64,000 nucleotides of DNA from Saussurea involucrata (GCA_033807775.1 CM066315.1:9862501-9926500), one strand, 5' to 3'; shown: positions 33,424-45,290, counted from the stretch's first letter. Numbers and translations: made by a program. The notes: generated from the sequence alone by a model not told the origin.

Positions 33424-34020
33424 TTGTGTACGTTTATCTATTAGTATTTGTATTTTCGTAATTTTTACATTAATGTACTTTTAACTTAGTAGTTTAAATA
33501 AAAAACATTGCATAAAAATATCAATTTTTTTTAAATAAAGTGTATAAGAAATTTTAATAAAAATATTAAAAAAATAATGTTTAAATAAACTAATAAATGA
33601 ATTAAATTTAATAAACATATTGATAATAAATGTTTAAACAAACAAATTAATTAATTAAATTAAACAAAAATACATTTGTTTAATATATAATATTGAAAGA
33701 CCTTTCTAATTGTGAAAGAAAGGGGTTGTCTTGTAAGACCTTGCATGCCATGTCATCTTGCAAGGAGTCTTGCAAGACGTGTGTGGATGCTCTTAGGGTG
33801 TTTTTGGTTAGGGCAGGATTGTCAACGAAAAACTCCACTACTTGAGTAGGAGCTGATTTTTTTTTAATATTTTGAGTTTGAGTTTTATGTTGGTTTAATA
33901 AATTTGAGATATATATTTTATACCTAAAGTTCAAGTTATATAAGTTTGATTTATGAGTTCAAATTCAAGATTAATTAACCCATTTAGTGGTTCGAGGTCG
34001 GTAATTTAAATGTTTTGATT
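33424..34020. other. A+T-rich spacer, no gene seen
   Basis: This is mostly 'aataaa'-type sequence. A short 'cttgcaag' inverted-word cluster lies at 33727-33782 ('ttgcaaggagtcttgcaag'), possibly a MITE end. Nothing codes. Confidence 0.4.
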
Positions 34021-34025
34021 ATATG

Positions 34026-34999
34026 TGTTGGTCCCAACTATTGAGTAGCAATGGTAACAAGTATTGTAGAAGGGGGGAGGGGGTTGAATACAATACACAA
34101 AATTTTCACTTAATTTAATTCTTTTATTGAAAAACTTCAAATAAGAATTACACACAGAAACTATTGATTGTTGCGGAACATAACAGATAAATCAGTTCAA
34201 ACAATCTTACACACAAACACACAGAGAATAAGAACAATTGTAAAACACTTAGTACAAACAATGAACTTTTGAGAGATGAGAGAAATACCAGCACTTGAGA
34301 GCTTGGAGAGTCTATAATCTGGTTATCTTTGCAAGGAATGAGATGACCTCTTTATATAGTGCCTCATGCATTAAATGCATGGACACTTGTCAAGCAGAGC
34401 TTGGAAGGCAGGAAGGAAGCAGGTCTTCTGAAAAGTACTGAAATGTACTTTTGTCTTTGCACATTTGTCTTGAAGCATTTACCTGCTTGTTGAAGTTGAA
34501 CTTTTCTTGAAAGAGATAAAAAAAATCCAAAGAACCTTTTTCTGATCCTCGGATTATGTCTCTGTCATTGCAAGATATCCCAAATATATTTTGCAGATAA
34601 AGTGGAATATACATGTTGTAAACTGTTTGCCTATGATCTCTTCAAATATATCTTCAAGAATTCTTTCTTAAGGAATTCTCTGTCGATCATGTCTTCAACA
34701 TCTTCAAGTGATCCTGCCGACCATGTCTTCAAGATTTCCTTGCCTAAGATGTCTTCAAGCAGAGTTGGTCGAAGACTTATGATGTCTTCAAGTAGCAGCT
34801 TAACTTTTGGCTGAGAAGTCCATCTTCAATCCGCTTTGAGGATACACTTCTACTTTGTTTCTTCGGTTGATCTTCGACTTCACCGAACATTTTGTGTTAC
34901 ATAATTAAGCTGCTTGTAAAGAACCTAAAAAGTATTCTAAGTATGAAATGTGTAAAATGAAAGACTGGAGGTCATCTTCAAATCCTAAGTGACCCAACA
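34026..34999 (-). repeat. Left (3') LTR of the pol-deleted copia element
   Basis: 974 bp, from TGTTGGTCCC to GACCCAACA. It contains repeated 'atgtcttcaa' words at 34690-34795. Confidence 0.9.
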
Positions 35000-35819
35000 A
35001 TCTCCCCCTATTTGAGGATGACATCCATACTTAGAAACTGAAGAGTAAATACTGAATAATTCATTTTGACCCTTGTTTACTCTTTTTGGGTTCTTTTCAC
35101 ATAGTCCATTCTTTTTGTTCTTTTTGGATTTTTTTTTGTATCCGACATTTACAAGTAAGATGAAATAATAAAGTATAGATGTACAAACAAATGAAAGAAA
35201 AAGGAAAGAAGTATAAACAATATGAACAAAACAAGCATTACTTGCATCTTTGGAGGGGTGAGTTGAAACTTGTGTCTGACTTGAGGATTCTTTATTTTGA
35301 TCAGCAGCCTGTTGATGTGTTGGAGAACTTTATCTTTCAGGCACTTTTGCTTTTCTTCAGGTGTTCCAAATCTTCAAGTCGTTCACTTACTCCAAAAGAT
35401 TTCAGCCAAATGAGTCTGTGGTTTTTGGTAGGAGACAAACCCATTATGGTGACAATCTTTGAGGGAGGGTTGAATTTGAGTGAATCAGCCTCAGGATGCT
35501 TCTGCCCATCTCTTGCATCTTCTTTCTTTCTCTTGGCATCTTCAGCTTTTCCTGTTCAGCATCATCATCATTTGTCTTTGTTTTGCTCCCCTCAATTAGA
35601 TCAGCCGGTGTTTGTGTTCCTCCCCCTCAGTTAGATCCGCCTGGACTGATGTGCTCCCCCTTGACCGGTCCGCCGATTTTCTTATTTTTTTCGAGTTGGA
35701 CGCTGGATATGAGTATTAGGATTGATGTTGCTCCCCCTCAGCGGCCGACGAAGGAAAAACACTAACAAATGTTGAAAAAACGGCCATGGTGTAGGAAAAT
35801 CGGCAGTTGAGTTTTTTTT

Positions 35820-36510
35820 TGAAGCTTTACATAAAGTCAAGGATGAGAGAAAGATGGAAGATGAGAGATGTGAAGAAATGAGAGGGTAAGATGGGGTATT
35901 TATAGTTGGGTAAGAGATGGTAAAAAAAAGAGAAATGTATTGAGGGTAATAGGATGGAAAAGTATGATGGTGAAAATGATGGAGGAATGTTGAGTGTGAT
36001 GTGAGAGAAAGGTATAGGGTTTAGAGAAGGTGAGAGATTTGTGGGGAAGAGAGAAGGAAGAGAGAGGTGGGTAAAAAAAATGTAACCTTAAAAAATGTGG
36101 GTGTAGGAGGTAGGAGAATTATAATCGGCCAAAAAAAAATTGGGGGATGTGGGTTTTGGCGGTGAGAAAAAGTAAAGGGAAAAAAATTACCAAAAAAATA
36201 TTATGAGGGGATTTTGTGGTTGTCGGCAGAAAAAAAAGGAAGGGGAGAGGGGGTAGAATCGGCAGGTAGGAAAAGAAGAGGGGGGGGTTCTTCGGCAGAA
36301 AAGGAAAGAGAAGGGGGGGATCGGCGGAAAGGGAAAGAGGGGAAGGGGGGAGGGGGAAGGCGGCTGGAAGGGGGGGTTGTAAAAAAAGTTTTTTTTTGTT
36401 GATTTTCTTTTTGATTTTCTTTTCTTTTTTTTGATTTTCTTTTCTCTTTTTTTGATTTTTCCTTTCTCTCTCTTTTTTTTTTCTCTTTTTTTCCCTTTTT
36501 TGTACATCAA
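35820..36510. repeat. Purine tract followed by pyrimidine tract inside the copia element
   Basis: The + strand is almost pure A/G from about 35,830 to 36,385 (gggg, gaagg and agagg words), then switches to T/C-rich sequence to about 36,500. It lies where pol should be. The Lys/Glu- or Pro/Ser-rich open frames here are composition artefacts. Confidence 0.7.
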
Positions 36511-36695
36511 AGTTTGACACCAAAAATGATGTTATCCACATAGATTTGAACAAGATTAAGATTACCTGAGGTTTGCTTGAAGAAAAAAATGTTGTCCATC
36601 TTACCCCGAGTATACTTGAAAAAGTCTGCTAAAGTGTCATACCAGGCACGAGGAGTTGGTTTAAGGCCATAGAGAGCCTTATCCAATCTGTACAC
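36507..36695 (-). pseudogene. Residual copia reverse transcriptase fragment
   Basis: A 62-residue minus-strand frame holds KALYGLKPTPRAWYD and IYVDNIIFG, matching the copia YGLKQAPRAWY and YVDD boxes. The second catalytic Asp is Asn. It is the only part of pol left in this element. Confidence 0.8.
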
Positions 36696-37434
36696 ATAGT
36701 CAGGATGAGAGGGATCTTCAAATCCAGGAGGTTGTGTTGAAGGAAGAGAAGGTTGAGGTTGAGAGGCAGATGAAAATCTTCAGGAGTGGAAAAGGGCAAA
36801 TTGGTAGAAGTGGAGGAGAAGGGAATATTTGGTGAGATGTGAGAGTGATGGGAAGTTAGGGAAGTTGGTAAAAGGTATGGGAAAAAATAAGAATAAGATA
36901 GAAAAGTCTGTAGGCAAGAGTCTATAGGCAAGAATCGGTAGGCAAGAGTTGGTAGTCAAAGAGTTAGGCAAGGTGTTAGGCAAGGAGAGGAATAGGTAGG
37001 CAAGGAGTTAGGATGAGGAAGATACCTGAAAGATGTAGGAGGGGATGATGGCAGTCTGTCAATGATAGGATCTTCAGAAGGTGAGGTATTTATAAATGTT
37101 TGTGAGGGTGAGAGAGGTAGTGATAGGGAAAGAAAGGTGAGGATTAGAAGTAAAGACATCTTTGGTAGAGTACCAGTCAATTCTGTGAAGAGGAGGAGAA
37201 GCACTTAGCTGATACAAGAGCAGTTGAGAGGGAGTGACCTTCTGGATCATCCATATCGTTTATCTAGGCCATGAAGCACATATTTGAAATGTCCTCCTCG
37301 CTTTCAGATGTGGGTTCATCTGCCAAATCATGAGTTTTAGTAGGCAGACCCTTTCCCTTTCTGACTAGCCTTTCATTTCTTTCCTTCTCTCTCTTGTATC
37401 TTTCTTTGTATCTTTCAGCCCGGTCAGAATCATA

Positions 37435-38628
37435 TTAGGATCTTCCCGGTTTTGAGGAGAATTGGCCTAAGGAAGAAGTTCTGGGTTTTTCAAAACGTTT
37501 ACTTCTACACTCAGAAGAAAAATGACCCTTTTTACCACAGTTAAAACATTCTTCATTAGATTTGTTCGAAGAATAGTGTTTGGAGAGAGAAGAGGAGGGT
37601 TTTAGACTAAACTTAGATTTTTCAGAAGAAAAGTGAGATTTTGATTTAGAATACCCATCCATCCTGGCCATTCCATCTGATAATTTGTCAACTGAAGTTT
37701 CCTCACATTCATCATCAGCATCACTAAGATATGCTTCTGAATGCTCATTGGGGTCTCCTTGACTATCATGGTCAGAGTCAGATGGGTAGGTGATTCTTGG
37801 AGTACACATAGTTCTTTTGGAAGAGTCACTTAAGAGAGCTAGAGAAGAGCTCTTTATATCTGTGATGATAGACTTCCTTTGCAGCTTAGTCTGCTCATAG
37901 TTGAAGAGAGTTCCAGTGAGAGGCATGTGATCGAGATCCTTGGTTGTCTTTATACAAATACAGATGTTTTCCCAAAAATCAGGAAGATAATCCATAAACT
38001 TGCACAGGACTTCCTCATTATCATACATGCGACCCAACAGTTTAAGATCATTAAGAAGACTGTTAAAGCGATTATAGTAGTCTGAAAGAGATTCTCCTTT
38101 CTCATAAAAGAAGAGTTCATATTTTCTAACAAGAGCAATTTTTCTGCTCTTTTTCACTTCAGACGTACCTTCATAGAGAACACACAGAGTGAACCACATT
38201 TCCTTAGCAGTAGAAAAGTTTACCAGAGAATGATAAACCTCATCAGGCAAAGAGAAGGCAATGATGGCTCTGACTTTAGTGTCAAGAGCTACAAGAAGCT
38301 TATCTTTATCATTGTACTTACTGGGGTCCTTTACAATGTATCTCCCAGTAGCAGGTGTTCGTTCTTCCTCATCAGAAGAAGACTCATCACCATCCTCATG
38401 TTTATTTTTGGCATTATAACGATCCCAAACTCTAGGGACAAGAGGTCCTTCATGGAGTATGGTGGGATATCTGCTGTCAACTCCTTCTAAGAAGAGCATC
38501 ATACGACTTTTCCACAGAGAGAAGTTATTAGGATTAAACTTTGGTGGTTTGGCTATGGAGCCATTGTCGTATGATCCAACATTTGAGTTTTGAGAAGGAA
38601 CATTGTTTAAGGAAGAAGATGAAGCCAT
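37435..38628 (-). CDS. Copia gag protein, 397 aa, intact
   Basis: From the minus-strand ATG at 38628 to a stop near 37435. The UBN2/gag fold spans about residues 25-235 (KPPKFNPNNFSLWKSRM, EMWFTLCVLYEGT, LSDYYNRFNSLLNDLK). A Ser/Asp-rich linker follows, then an intact zinc knuckle CFNCGKKGHFSSEC (361-374) with all four ligands. It begins about 40 bp downstream of the primer site, as expected. Gag would form the particle that packages the element's RNA. With pol missing, any particle function would need enzymes from another element. Confidence 0.85.
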   Translation of the reverse strand: MASSSSLNNVPSQNSNVGSYDNGSIAKPPKFNPNNFSLWKSRMMLFLEGVDSRYPTILHEGPLVPRVWDRYNAKNKHEDGDESSSDEEERTPATGRYIVKDPSKYNDKDKLLVALDTKVRAIIAFSLPDEVYHSLVNFSTAKEMWFTLCVLYEGTSEVKKSRKIALVRKYELFFYEKGESLSDYYNRFNSLLNDLKLLGRMYDNEEVLCKFMDYLPDFWENICICIKTTKDLDHMPLTGTLFNYEQTKLQRKSIITDIKSSSLALLSDSSKRTMCTPRITYPSDSDHDSQGDPNEHSEAYLSDADDECEETSVDKLSDGMARMDGYSKSKSHFSSEKSKFSLKPSSSLSKHYSSNKSNEECFNCGKKGHFSSECRSKRFEKPRTSSLGQFSSKPGRS

Positions 38629-38679
38629 TGCAGATCAGATCAAGTTTATTAGATTAAACTGACCTGCTCTGATACCACT

Positions 38680-39691
38680 TGTTGGTCCCAGCTATTGAGT
38701 AGCAATGGTAACAAGTATTGTAGAAGAGGGGGGGGGGGGGGGGGTTGAATACAATACACAAAATTTTCACTTAATTTAATTCTTTTATTGAAAAACTTCA
38801 AATAAGAATTACACACAGAAACTATTGATTGTTGCGGAACAGAACAGATAAATCAGTTCAAACAATCTTACACACAGACACACAGAGAATAAGAACAATT
38901 GTAAAACACTTAGTACAAACAATGAACTTTTGAGAAAGGAGAGAAATGCCAGCACTTGAGAGCTTGGAGAGTCTGTAATCTGGTTATCTTTGCAAGGAAT
39001 GAGATGACCTCTTTATATAGTGCCACATGCCTTAAATGCATGGACACTTGTCAAGCAGAGCTTGGAAGGCAAGAAGGAAGCAGGTCTTTTGAAAATTACC
39101 GAGATGTACTTTTGTCTTTGCACATTTGTCTTGAAGCGTTGACCTGCTTGTTGAAGTTGAACTTTCTTGAAAGAGATAAAAAATCCAAAGAACCTTTTTC
39201 TGATCCTCGGATTATGTCTCTGTCATTGCAAGATATCCCAAATATATTTTGCAGATAAAGTGGAATATACATGTTGTAAACTGTTTGCCTAGGATCTCTT
39301 CAAAGATATCTTCAAGAATTATTTCTTAAGGAATTCTCTGTCGATCATGTCTTCAACATCTTCAAGTGATCCTGCCGGTCATGTCTTCAACATCTTCAAG
39401 CGATCCTGCCGATCATGTCTTCAAGATTTCCTTGCCTAAGATGTCTTCAAGCAGAGTTGGCCGAAGACTTGGGATGTCTTCAAGTAGCAGCTTAACTTTT
39501 GGCTGAGAAGTCCATCTTCAATCCGCTTTGAAGATACACTTCTACTTTGTTTCTTCGGTTGATCTTCGACTTCACCGAACATTTTGTGTTACATAATTAA
39601 GCTGCTTGTAAAGAACCTAAAAAGTATTCTAAGTATGAAATGTGTAAAATGAAAGACTGGAGGTCATCTTCAAATCCTAAGTGACCCAACA
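38680..39691 (-). repeat. Right (5') LTR of the pol-deleted copia element
   Basis: 1012 bp with the same ends. It has an extra 'gatcctgcc..catgtcttcaacatcttcaag' unit near 39375-39410 and a run of 17 G at 38728-38744, where the left LTR has a mixed G/A tract. Confidence 0.9.
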
Positions 39692-39886
39692 ATATGATTT
39701 ATGAACATATGAATTTGTTTGACTCGAAAAAATGTACCTAAAAGCTAAGAGGTAAGTTCTTGACTCATTTCTAAAAGCTAGGAGTAAAGTTTATACAATA
39801 ATGCCGTAAATTTTTGGTGTTACCAGGAAGATACTTGCGTGACACCAAATAGTGTAAAACATGATGCATTGATTGAAGGGACGAAG

Positions 39887-41595
39887 TGTAACAACCCAAA
39901 TTTTATAAAATGAAATTTATAACATTACAACCGAGAATCAGTCCCAAACTATACGAAATACATCAACTCTACTCTAGGTTCGCAGCGGATAACACCTTCA
40001 CAACTGAGATGCTACAGGAAGCCCGACGGTAATCTACAAGTCTTCACTAGACTAAAGCTCTTCTACATCGCCACAACTTTCCATCTTCACCAGATGAAAC
40101 ACCAAACAAGACTCTAACCTGAAAATGGTTTTTGTTTTGAAAGCGAGGGTTAGACCATGAGGTCTAGTGAATTCCCTCTCGAAACAGTTCAAACAATTTC
40201 ATGCATAAAAACAGTTATTCATCCGCCGTAAGGACCAATAGTTAAATCCGACAACAAACAAGGGTATTTGCACAGTGTTCATAGACCACAACCTCAATCG
40301 ATAACAACCGCGTTCGGGGCCCAAGCAGACTCCCCTCTCGCCTCCGGGGCCTAAGCAGACTCCCCATCCCCTCATGAGCAGGAAACGGATTCCGTGCCTA
40401 TGGGGTTAATAAATCTAACTCCCAAGGGATCATCAGATCCCAAGGTACACTAATCCCACTGTGCAACCCGACTCCACATAACATACCAAGCAAGTCTAGA
40501 AACATATAGCGATGCACATATCGTTAGAAAACAGTTCGTGGCATGCGAATATAACGTTCCCAAAACATATCATCATGCGAGAAATTTTATAACAAATTTA
40601 TCAATAAAACATGCTCGCATCCCATACCATAATCAGTAGTAAGCAAAAACGTTTAACATTTTGTTTCACTTAAAAATGGTGTAAGGGAACTCACCTTAGC
40701 ATTAGCAAATCGACACACGCTCCGAAACCCATTTTAGTTCAAACCGAACACCTGAATTGGACGCCATAGAAATGGTGTTAAACCATCTAATGACACTCCA
40801 AAATCATCCCTAATAAACCCCAAAACAAACCCCCAAACGATGCCCCGATTCTAAGCCCGAACGAGAAACGAAGCAAAACTGAAAAATCTACAAACAGCCA
40901 CTTGCGCGGCTTGGCCTGCGGCCTAGCCCGCGCAACCTACTGGTTTGCACACTCCAGCCCTGCACGACTTGCAGCCATGGATTTTCATACTTTTTCATTC
41001 TTGACTCTCCCAAAATAGTTTTTAAAGCTAGCAAATCGATGGGTTTAATTTGCTAAACCCTTAAGAACATTAAACCAATACCAAAACACATTTGCCCCAA
41101 CAAAATCAATCTATTGATTTATCTTTTAATAACCCATATTTCCAAAATCAAATAAATGAAGAATCCTTGAAAGAATGCACCATCAATGGTAGTTTTTGTT
41201 CAAAGCCAAAAATGAAAATCAACAATATACCAATCAAATCCTGTAATTCTCATTGAGTTTTGTCCCAATACATTTCAACAATGAAATCCCCAAAATACAC
41301 CATATGCATCACACCAACACCAAAGAATTCAAAGGTGAGGATGCTTACCTTGAAGAAGATGAAGAGCACTTCACCAACATCCACTTCTTCCTTCAATTCT
41401 TCCATGAAATCTCCCAAATCCTCTCTAGCTTCCTCTATTAGCCTCCAATACGTTCATATGAGAAAATGGAGAAGGGTTTAGGGGTTTTACCCTTTTTAAT
41501 TTCCAGATTTTGCTATTTAGTCCAAAAGTTACGTTTTTCACACTTTAGCCCCAAACTTTCAAATGCTTCTGAATTTGTGGGCATGAGATGTTACA
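39887..41595. mobile_element. Solo LTR (1.7 kb) with target-site duplication
   Basis: It begins TGTAACAACCC and ends GAGATGTTACA, and is flanked by the 5-bp duplication CGAAG (39882-39886 and 41596-41600). No primer site, polypurine tract or coding region adjoins it, so it is the product of LTR-LTR recombination. The 'gtaacaaccc' start resembles the element at 984, but the body differs. Confidence 0.85.
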
Positions 41596-41605
41596 CGAAG
41601 GATCG

Positions 41606-41812
41606 TGTGAGAAGTTGAAGTTAACGTAAGAAGTGGATCCGAATTGTTGATCATTTATATTTAAATACCCTCCCATGAATTGTTACTTATAAAGAATTGA
41701 TACGATGCATTTCGGTGCATCTTATCCTGATGTGCATCCATTTCTCATTCACGATTGATGACCACTTCTCAGTTCTCACGTTAACTTCAATTTTTCATCG
41801 GAACCCAACCCT
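41606..41812 (+). repeat. MITE (GGGTTGGGTTCCGGTGAGAA family), both arms
   Basis: The left arm 'gtgagaagttgaagttaacgtaagaagtgg' is the complement of the right arm 'ccacttctcagttctcacgttaacttcaa'. The right end reads 'ccgatgaaaa..ggttgggttcc' in complement. The solo LTR abuts its left side. Confidence 0.75.
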
Positions 41813-42325
41813 TGATTAAAGATAGATAATGTAGAAATCTGGTTGGTATAAAAAATTGTTTGTTTATAATAAGTTTTATATTTTTTTCTCTAAATAAAGA
41901 ATCAAAGTTAAAATTTCTAACAAAATGATACATGTCTGACAAAAGTTGATGGGCCATACATAAAAAAAAACCCAAATGAAAATGAAAAGCAAAAAAACAT
42001 AAAAGTATCTCAAAATATGTTTAAAAGACGTTTTTCGTTCTTGAAAATCCTGGGCTTTGATTCGACGTATCGTGGGTCTGAAACGGAGCCTCGTATGTGC
42101 GTTTAAGTTGGCTCGATGATCTTGGGTTTTCAGGAACTTTAAGATCCAATTCATATGTTGATAATTTGTTTTTGTTTTTGTTTAAAAAAAAAATTAATGT
42201 TATACATTTGATGTCTGTAATTTGGATATTTGAATTTTATGTTATGATATGAATTGGAAAGAAAGAAAAGCAAGCATGTTATTTGAATTTAAGTCGTGAA
42301 TATACATGCATGGCTAACATATTAA

Positions 42326-43209
42326 TTAATCGCACTTGCTATCTTTGGGTTGCTCACTTTGACGTTTGTCCTCGGCCAACTTTGCCTGTGTCTCATTTCT
42401 CTCCTTGAAATATTGTTCAAATGCTTTGGGCAGAAAACGAGGAATCAAGAATGCAAATATATTGATCGAAAAATATGCTAGATTTGTCATTGCTAGGCTT
42501 ATCCCAAACCAATACCATGCAATATCCTGCAATTAATCAATCAATTAGTTATACAATATATATGTATATATATATATATATATATATGTTATGTATATAC
42601 CTGGATAGGAGCATCTGTATTGAGGGATTTGTTGAGTAACACATCTTGTATCCAATCCAATATAACGAATAGTCTTCTAACGGTATACAACATCGGTACT
42701 AAGGCCCTGACCGGAGCCGAAAATAAGGACAATCCGCTGATCACATTCTCCGTTAGTATTTGAAAAGAAAGCAAGAACAACTGGGGTGTGGCTGATCGAA
42801 CCGCTTCCTCGTCCCCCCTTGCATACCCACCCAACACATAAGCTAATGGCAAAAACAACCCAATTACTGTTCCCATGACCGCGTACCCTCTTAACATTCC
42901 GCTTCCTTGTACTATTTCCTTACACGTTGTGGCACCCGGAAACGCTAGTCGTGATAGAATCAGAAGGTACGCGGTGGTGAAGGCCGGAAAAAGGAGATCA
43001 AAGAGTGGGACGAGACCAATGGCTGAGAAAACCATAACGAAAGCTACCAACTGGAGTTCGATCCAGCGTAGTGAGCCCATCATGCCCCCGCTACCCGTGG
43101 TCGCCCCCGGTTGGGTGTTGGTGGTCTGCTTGGCATTGGCGGGGGCGGTGGATGTTTTGTCCGGGTTTGAGCCATGTTGATGAGCCACGGCGAGTGATAC
43201 GCCTGACAT
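42326..43209 (-). CDS. Multi-pass membrane protein, DUF7733-like, 269 aa
   Basis: Minus-strand exons 43209-42601 and 42526-42326 join in phase 0 across a 74-bp GT-AG intron that carries a (TA)n tract. I chose the ATG at 43209 (MSGVSLAVAHQ); the frame upstream of it opens only with a non-ATG codon. After a polar Thr/Gly-rich N-terminus (about 1-45) come hydrophobic segments near 50-75, 75-95, 110-135, 145-170 and 210-235. The C-terminal tail is charged (KERNETQAKLAEDKRQSEQ). It resembles a plant-specific family of unknown function, which I recall as DUF7733 without being able to check. No catalytic motif is visible and no function is claimed. Confidence 0.75.
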
Positions 43210-43329
43210 TTTTAGAAGCAAATGGTAAATTTTGGAGTGAGGTGAAAGGGTGAAAGGTTAATAAGGAGGTGATCCCGGATCTTAAGAGAGAAATATGGAT
43301 CTATTTTTATTTACTGGGGTCTGTTTACC

Positions 43330-43335
43330 CACGTG
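43330..43335. promoter_or_regulatory. G-box CACGTG upstream of the membrane-protein gene
   Basis: A palindromic CCACGTGG core lies about 120 bp upstream of the start codon. G-boxes bind plant bZIP and bHLH factors. An A/T-rich TATA-like stretch (complement 'aaataaaaata') lies nearer the gene at about 43,300-43,315. Confidence 0.5.
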
Positions 43336-43550
43336 GTACCACTACCATTATATTTTAACACATTATTAATATCCTTAATTTCGGTTAAAAAAATGATACA
43401 ACTTTCAACTTTGTTTGGATTATATCATTTATAAAATATTTAAAACATATTCTAGTAAAGGTTTGAAATTTTGAACAAAGAAAAAGAGTTTGTTCGTTTT
43501 TTCAAATTAATCACTTGAATACTATGATTTTTTTTCAAATTAACCACTTA

Positions 43551-43829
43551 GGGCATCTCTAATGGGTCAGATTATATTTTACATCAAATTTCAAAAGTAG
43601 TGTAAATTTTAGTGTTAATAGTAAATCTTTTTCGATAGGTAACATTATTTTTTAAAAATGATGTAAAAGTAGTGTAAATGAATAGTGTTACACCAAATAT
43701 GGTGTAATACTATTTATTACACCAAATTTAGTGTGGAAAATAGAGACCCCAATGAAGATGTAAATAGTGTTATTTACACTAAATTTAGTGTTTAGTGTAA
43801 GTTTTAGTGACCTCATTGGAGATGGTCGT
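43551..43829 (+). repeat. MITE with 'gcatctctaatggg' / 'cattggagatg' ends
   Basis: The ends are inverted and the interior repeats 'acaccaaatttagtgt'-type palindromes. It lies about 340 bp upstream of the membrane-protein gene. The family resembles other 'agcatctcc' elements at 54505 and 54851. Confidence 0.65.
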
Positions 43830-43978
43830 AGAGACTTTTCAAGAGAGTTGATGGTGTTGTTTTAGTAGATTATTGGATATGTATTTTCAACGGATTCTAT
43901 GAGATGAGAAGATAAAAAATTCACGCATATTTTAAAAATTGACTCAACTACTATCGAATGTTGGCCACTATTGTCTCT

Positions 43979-44265
43979 GGGGTGTTTGGGATTGCTTATT
44001 TAAAACAGCTTATGCTTAAAAGCGCTTATCAACTTATTACATGTCAAATTGGAGTTTTATATAAAAAGTAAATTAGGTTTCAAAGTTAACAAGTTGTTTT
44101 CAATAAGTTAGAATCATTTGACTTATCAAAAAGTGTTTATCACCAGTTTGGCACCGCTATAAGCACTTTTCTATTTCTCCATCCAAACACTCAAAAGTGC
44201 TTATCACCGATTTGACACCAGAGTAAGTCAAAAAGCCCTTAAAATAAGCAATCCCAAACATCCCC
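43979..44265 (+). repeat. hAT-like MITE (GGGGTGTTTGGGATTGCTTAT)
   Basis: The terminal inverted repeats GGGGTGTTTGGGATTGCTTAT and 'ataagcaatcccaaacatccc' agree with the elements at 18803 and 13256. The interior has 'aagtgcttatcacc' words in both halves. Confidence 0.8.
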
Positions 44266-45019
44266 TCTAGCTCCATCACCACCTTTATTTCCACCACCCC
44301 CGCTAACCACCATATTAATCACCACTCTACCTCAACCACAACCACAACCACCTCCTCTTCTAACCACCATTAATTTAACGATCTGTACAACCATCGACCA
44401 CTACTACTAATTCACAAGGACTTTTCAAATCGAGTATTGATAAAACATAGGTTTTCCTTTTACGAACAAGCTTCTTTCGAATTGAAATTCTTTATATAAA
44501 TCTAGTAATGTTAATTAGAGATATGTATGTATTTGTGTGTGTATACATATATACATTACATACATGGGAATTGTGTAAAATTGTTTATAGGGAGTAAATT
44601 ACAATTTTTGTCTCCATTGTTTAAAAGATGCATTTTTCATCTCAATTGTTTGCAAATTATTACTATTTTTGTCCTTGTACTAATTTCTACCTTTTAAGCC
44701 TACAAGACTAAAACAGTAAAGAATTATAAACTATGGGGACCAAAACAACAACAACAAATTTTATGTGAAGGAGCGAAAATAACAACGAATTACAGTAAGG
44801 ACGAAAAATATCACGAATTTTAACAAACCACAGGGACTAACATCATAATTTTCTCTAGTTAAATTATGTAAGCACTTTATTAATTTGTTTCATTTGTAAT
44901 TATCACATGACATATAAAATCACTAAACAATATTTTAGACAACTTGTCCACTTTATCTACTCCTAGTTTTACGAAACACCAAAGACACAAGTTCATTTTA
45001 CATACCAAATACTACCTTA
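44266..45019. other. Spacer, no gene seen
   Basis: This has a CCACC/ACCAC-rich stretch at 44268-44350 and a (GT/AT) microsatellite near 44525-44565. The 44590-44860 part repeats 'ttttgtccc/ggacaaaa' words in both orientations, which suggests a decayed inverted-repeat element. Confidence 0.4.
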
Positions 45020-45290
45020 GGGGTCGTTTGCCAAATTCGTACTTGGTAACTTACCAGCAAGAGATTCACCTTCATTTACCTTATTGTATAACATCATTGG
45101 CTATGAAAATTGGTTGTTGGTAAGTATTTTTAACTCGGTAATCGAATACCGGGTAAGAGTCATTTTCACACTTACCCTCGTTCCTTTGACTTGTCTCTTA
45201 TTCAGTAACTTTCTCGGTTCTTGTCATGTTCAATCAATAAAGTAAATGACATCGATAAACGCTTACCCGGTAAACATTTAGTAAACGGCT
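45020..45290 (+). repeat. MITE of the GGGGCCGTTTAC family
   Basis: The left end 'ggggtcgtttgcca' and right end 'agtaaacggct' enclose 'ttaccggtaa'-type words shared with 21619-21866 and 57548-57855. Confidence 0.7.

Larger units (their letters stand above)
34026..39691 (-). mobile_element. Complete copia-type LTR element with most of pol deleted
   Basis: LTRs 34026-34999 and 38680-39691 are flanked by the target duplication ATATG (34021-34025 and 39692-39696). On the minus strand the primer site (complement of 'gctctgatacca', 38667-38678) lies by the right LTR, and the polypurine tract (complement of 'tctccccct') lies by the left one. It encodes an intact gag and only a small RT fragment. Protease, integrase and RNase H are not recognisable, so it is non-autonomous. 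The LTRs differ by roughly 25 substitutions by eye, plus a 33-bp tandem gain in the right copy. Confidence 0.9.

Noticed and set aside
35179..35765. Plus-strand frames of 151 and 89 residues
   Set aside because: They run opposite to the transcription direction of the copia element, contain repeated 'ctccccct' words and match nothing I recognise.
36119..36553. Lys/Glu-rich and Pro/Ser-rich minus-strand frames of 107 and 144 residues
   Set aside because: They lie in a purine/pyrimidine tract inside a retroelement and show no domain.
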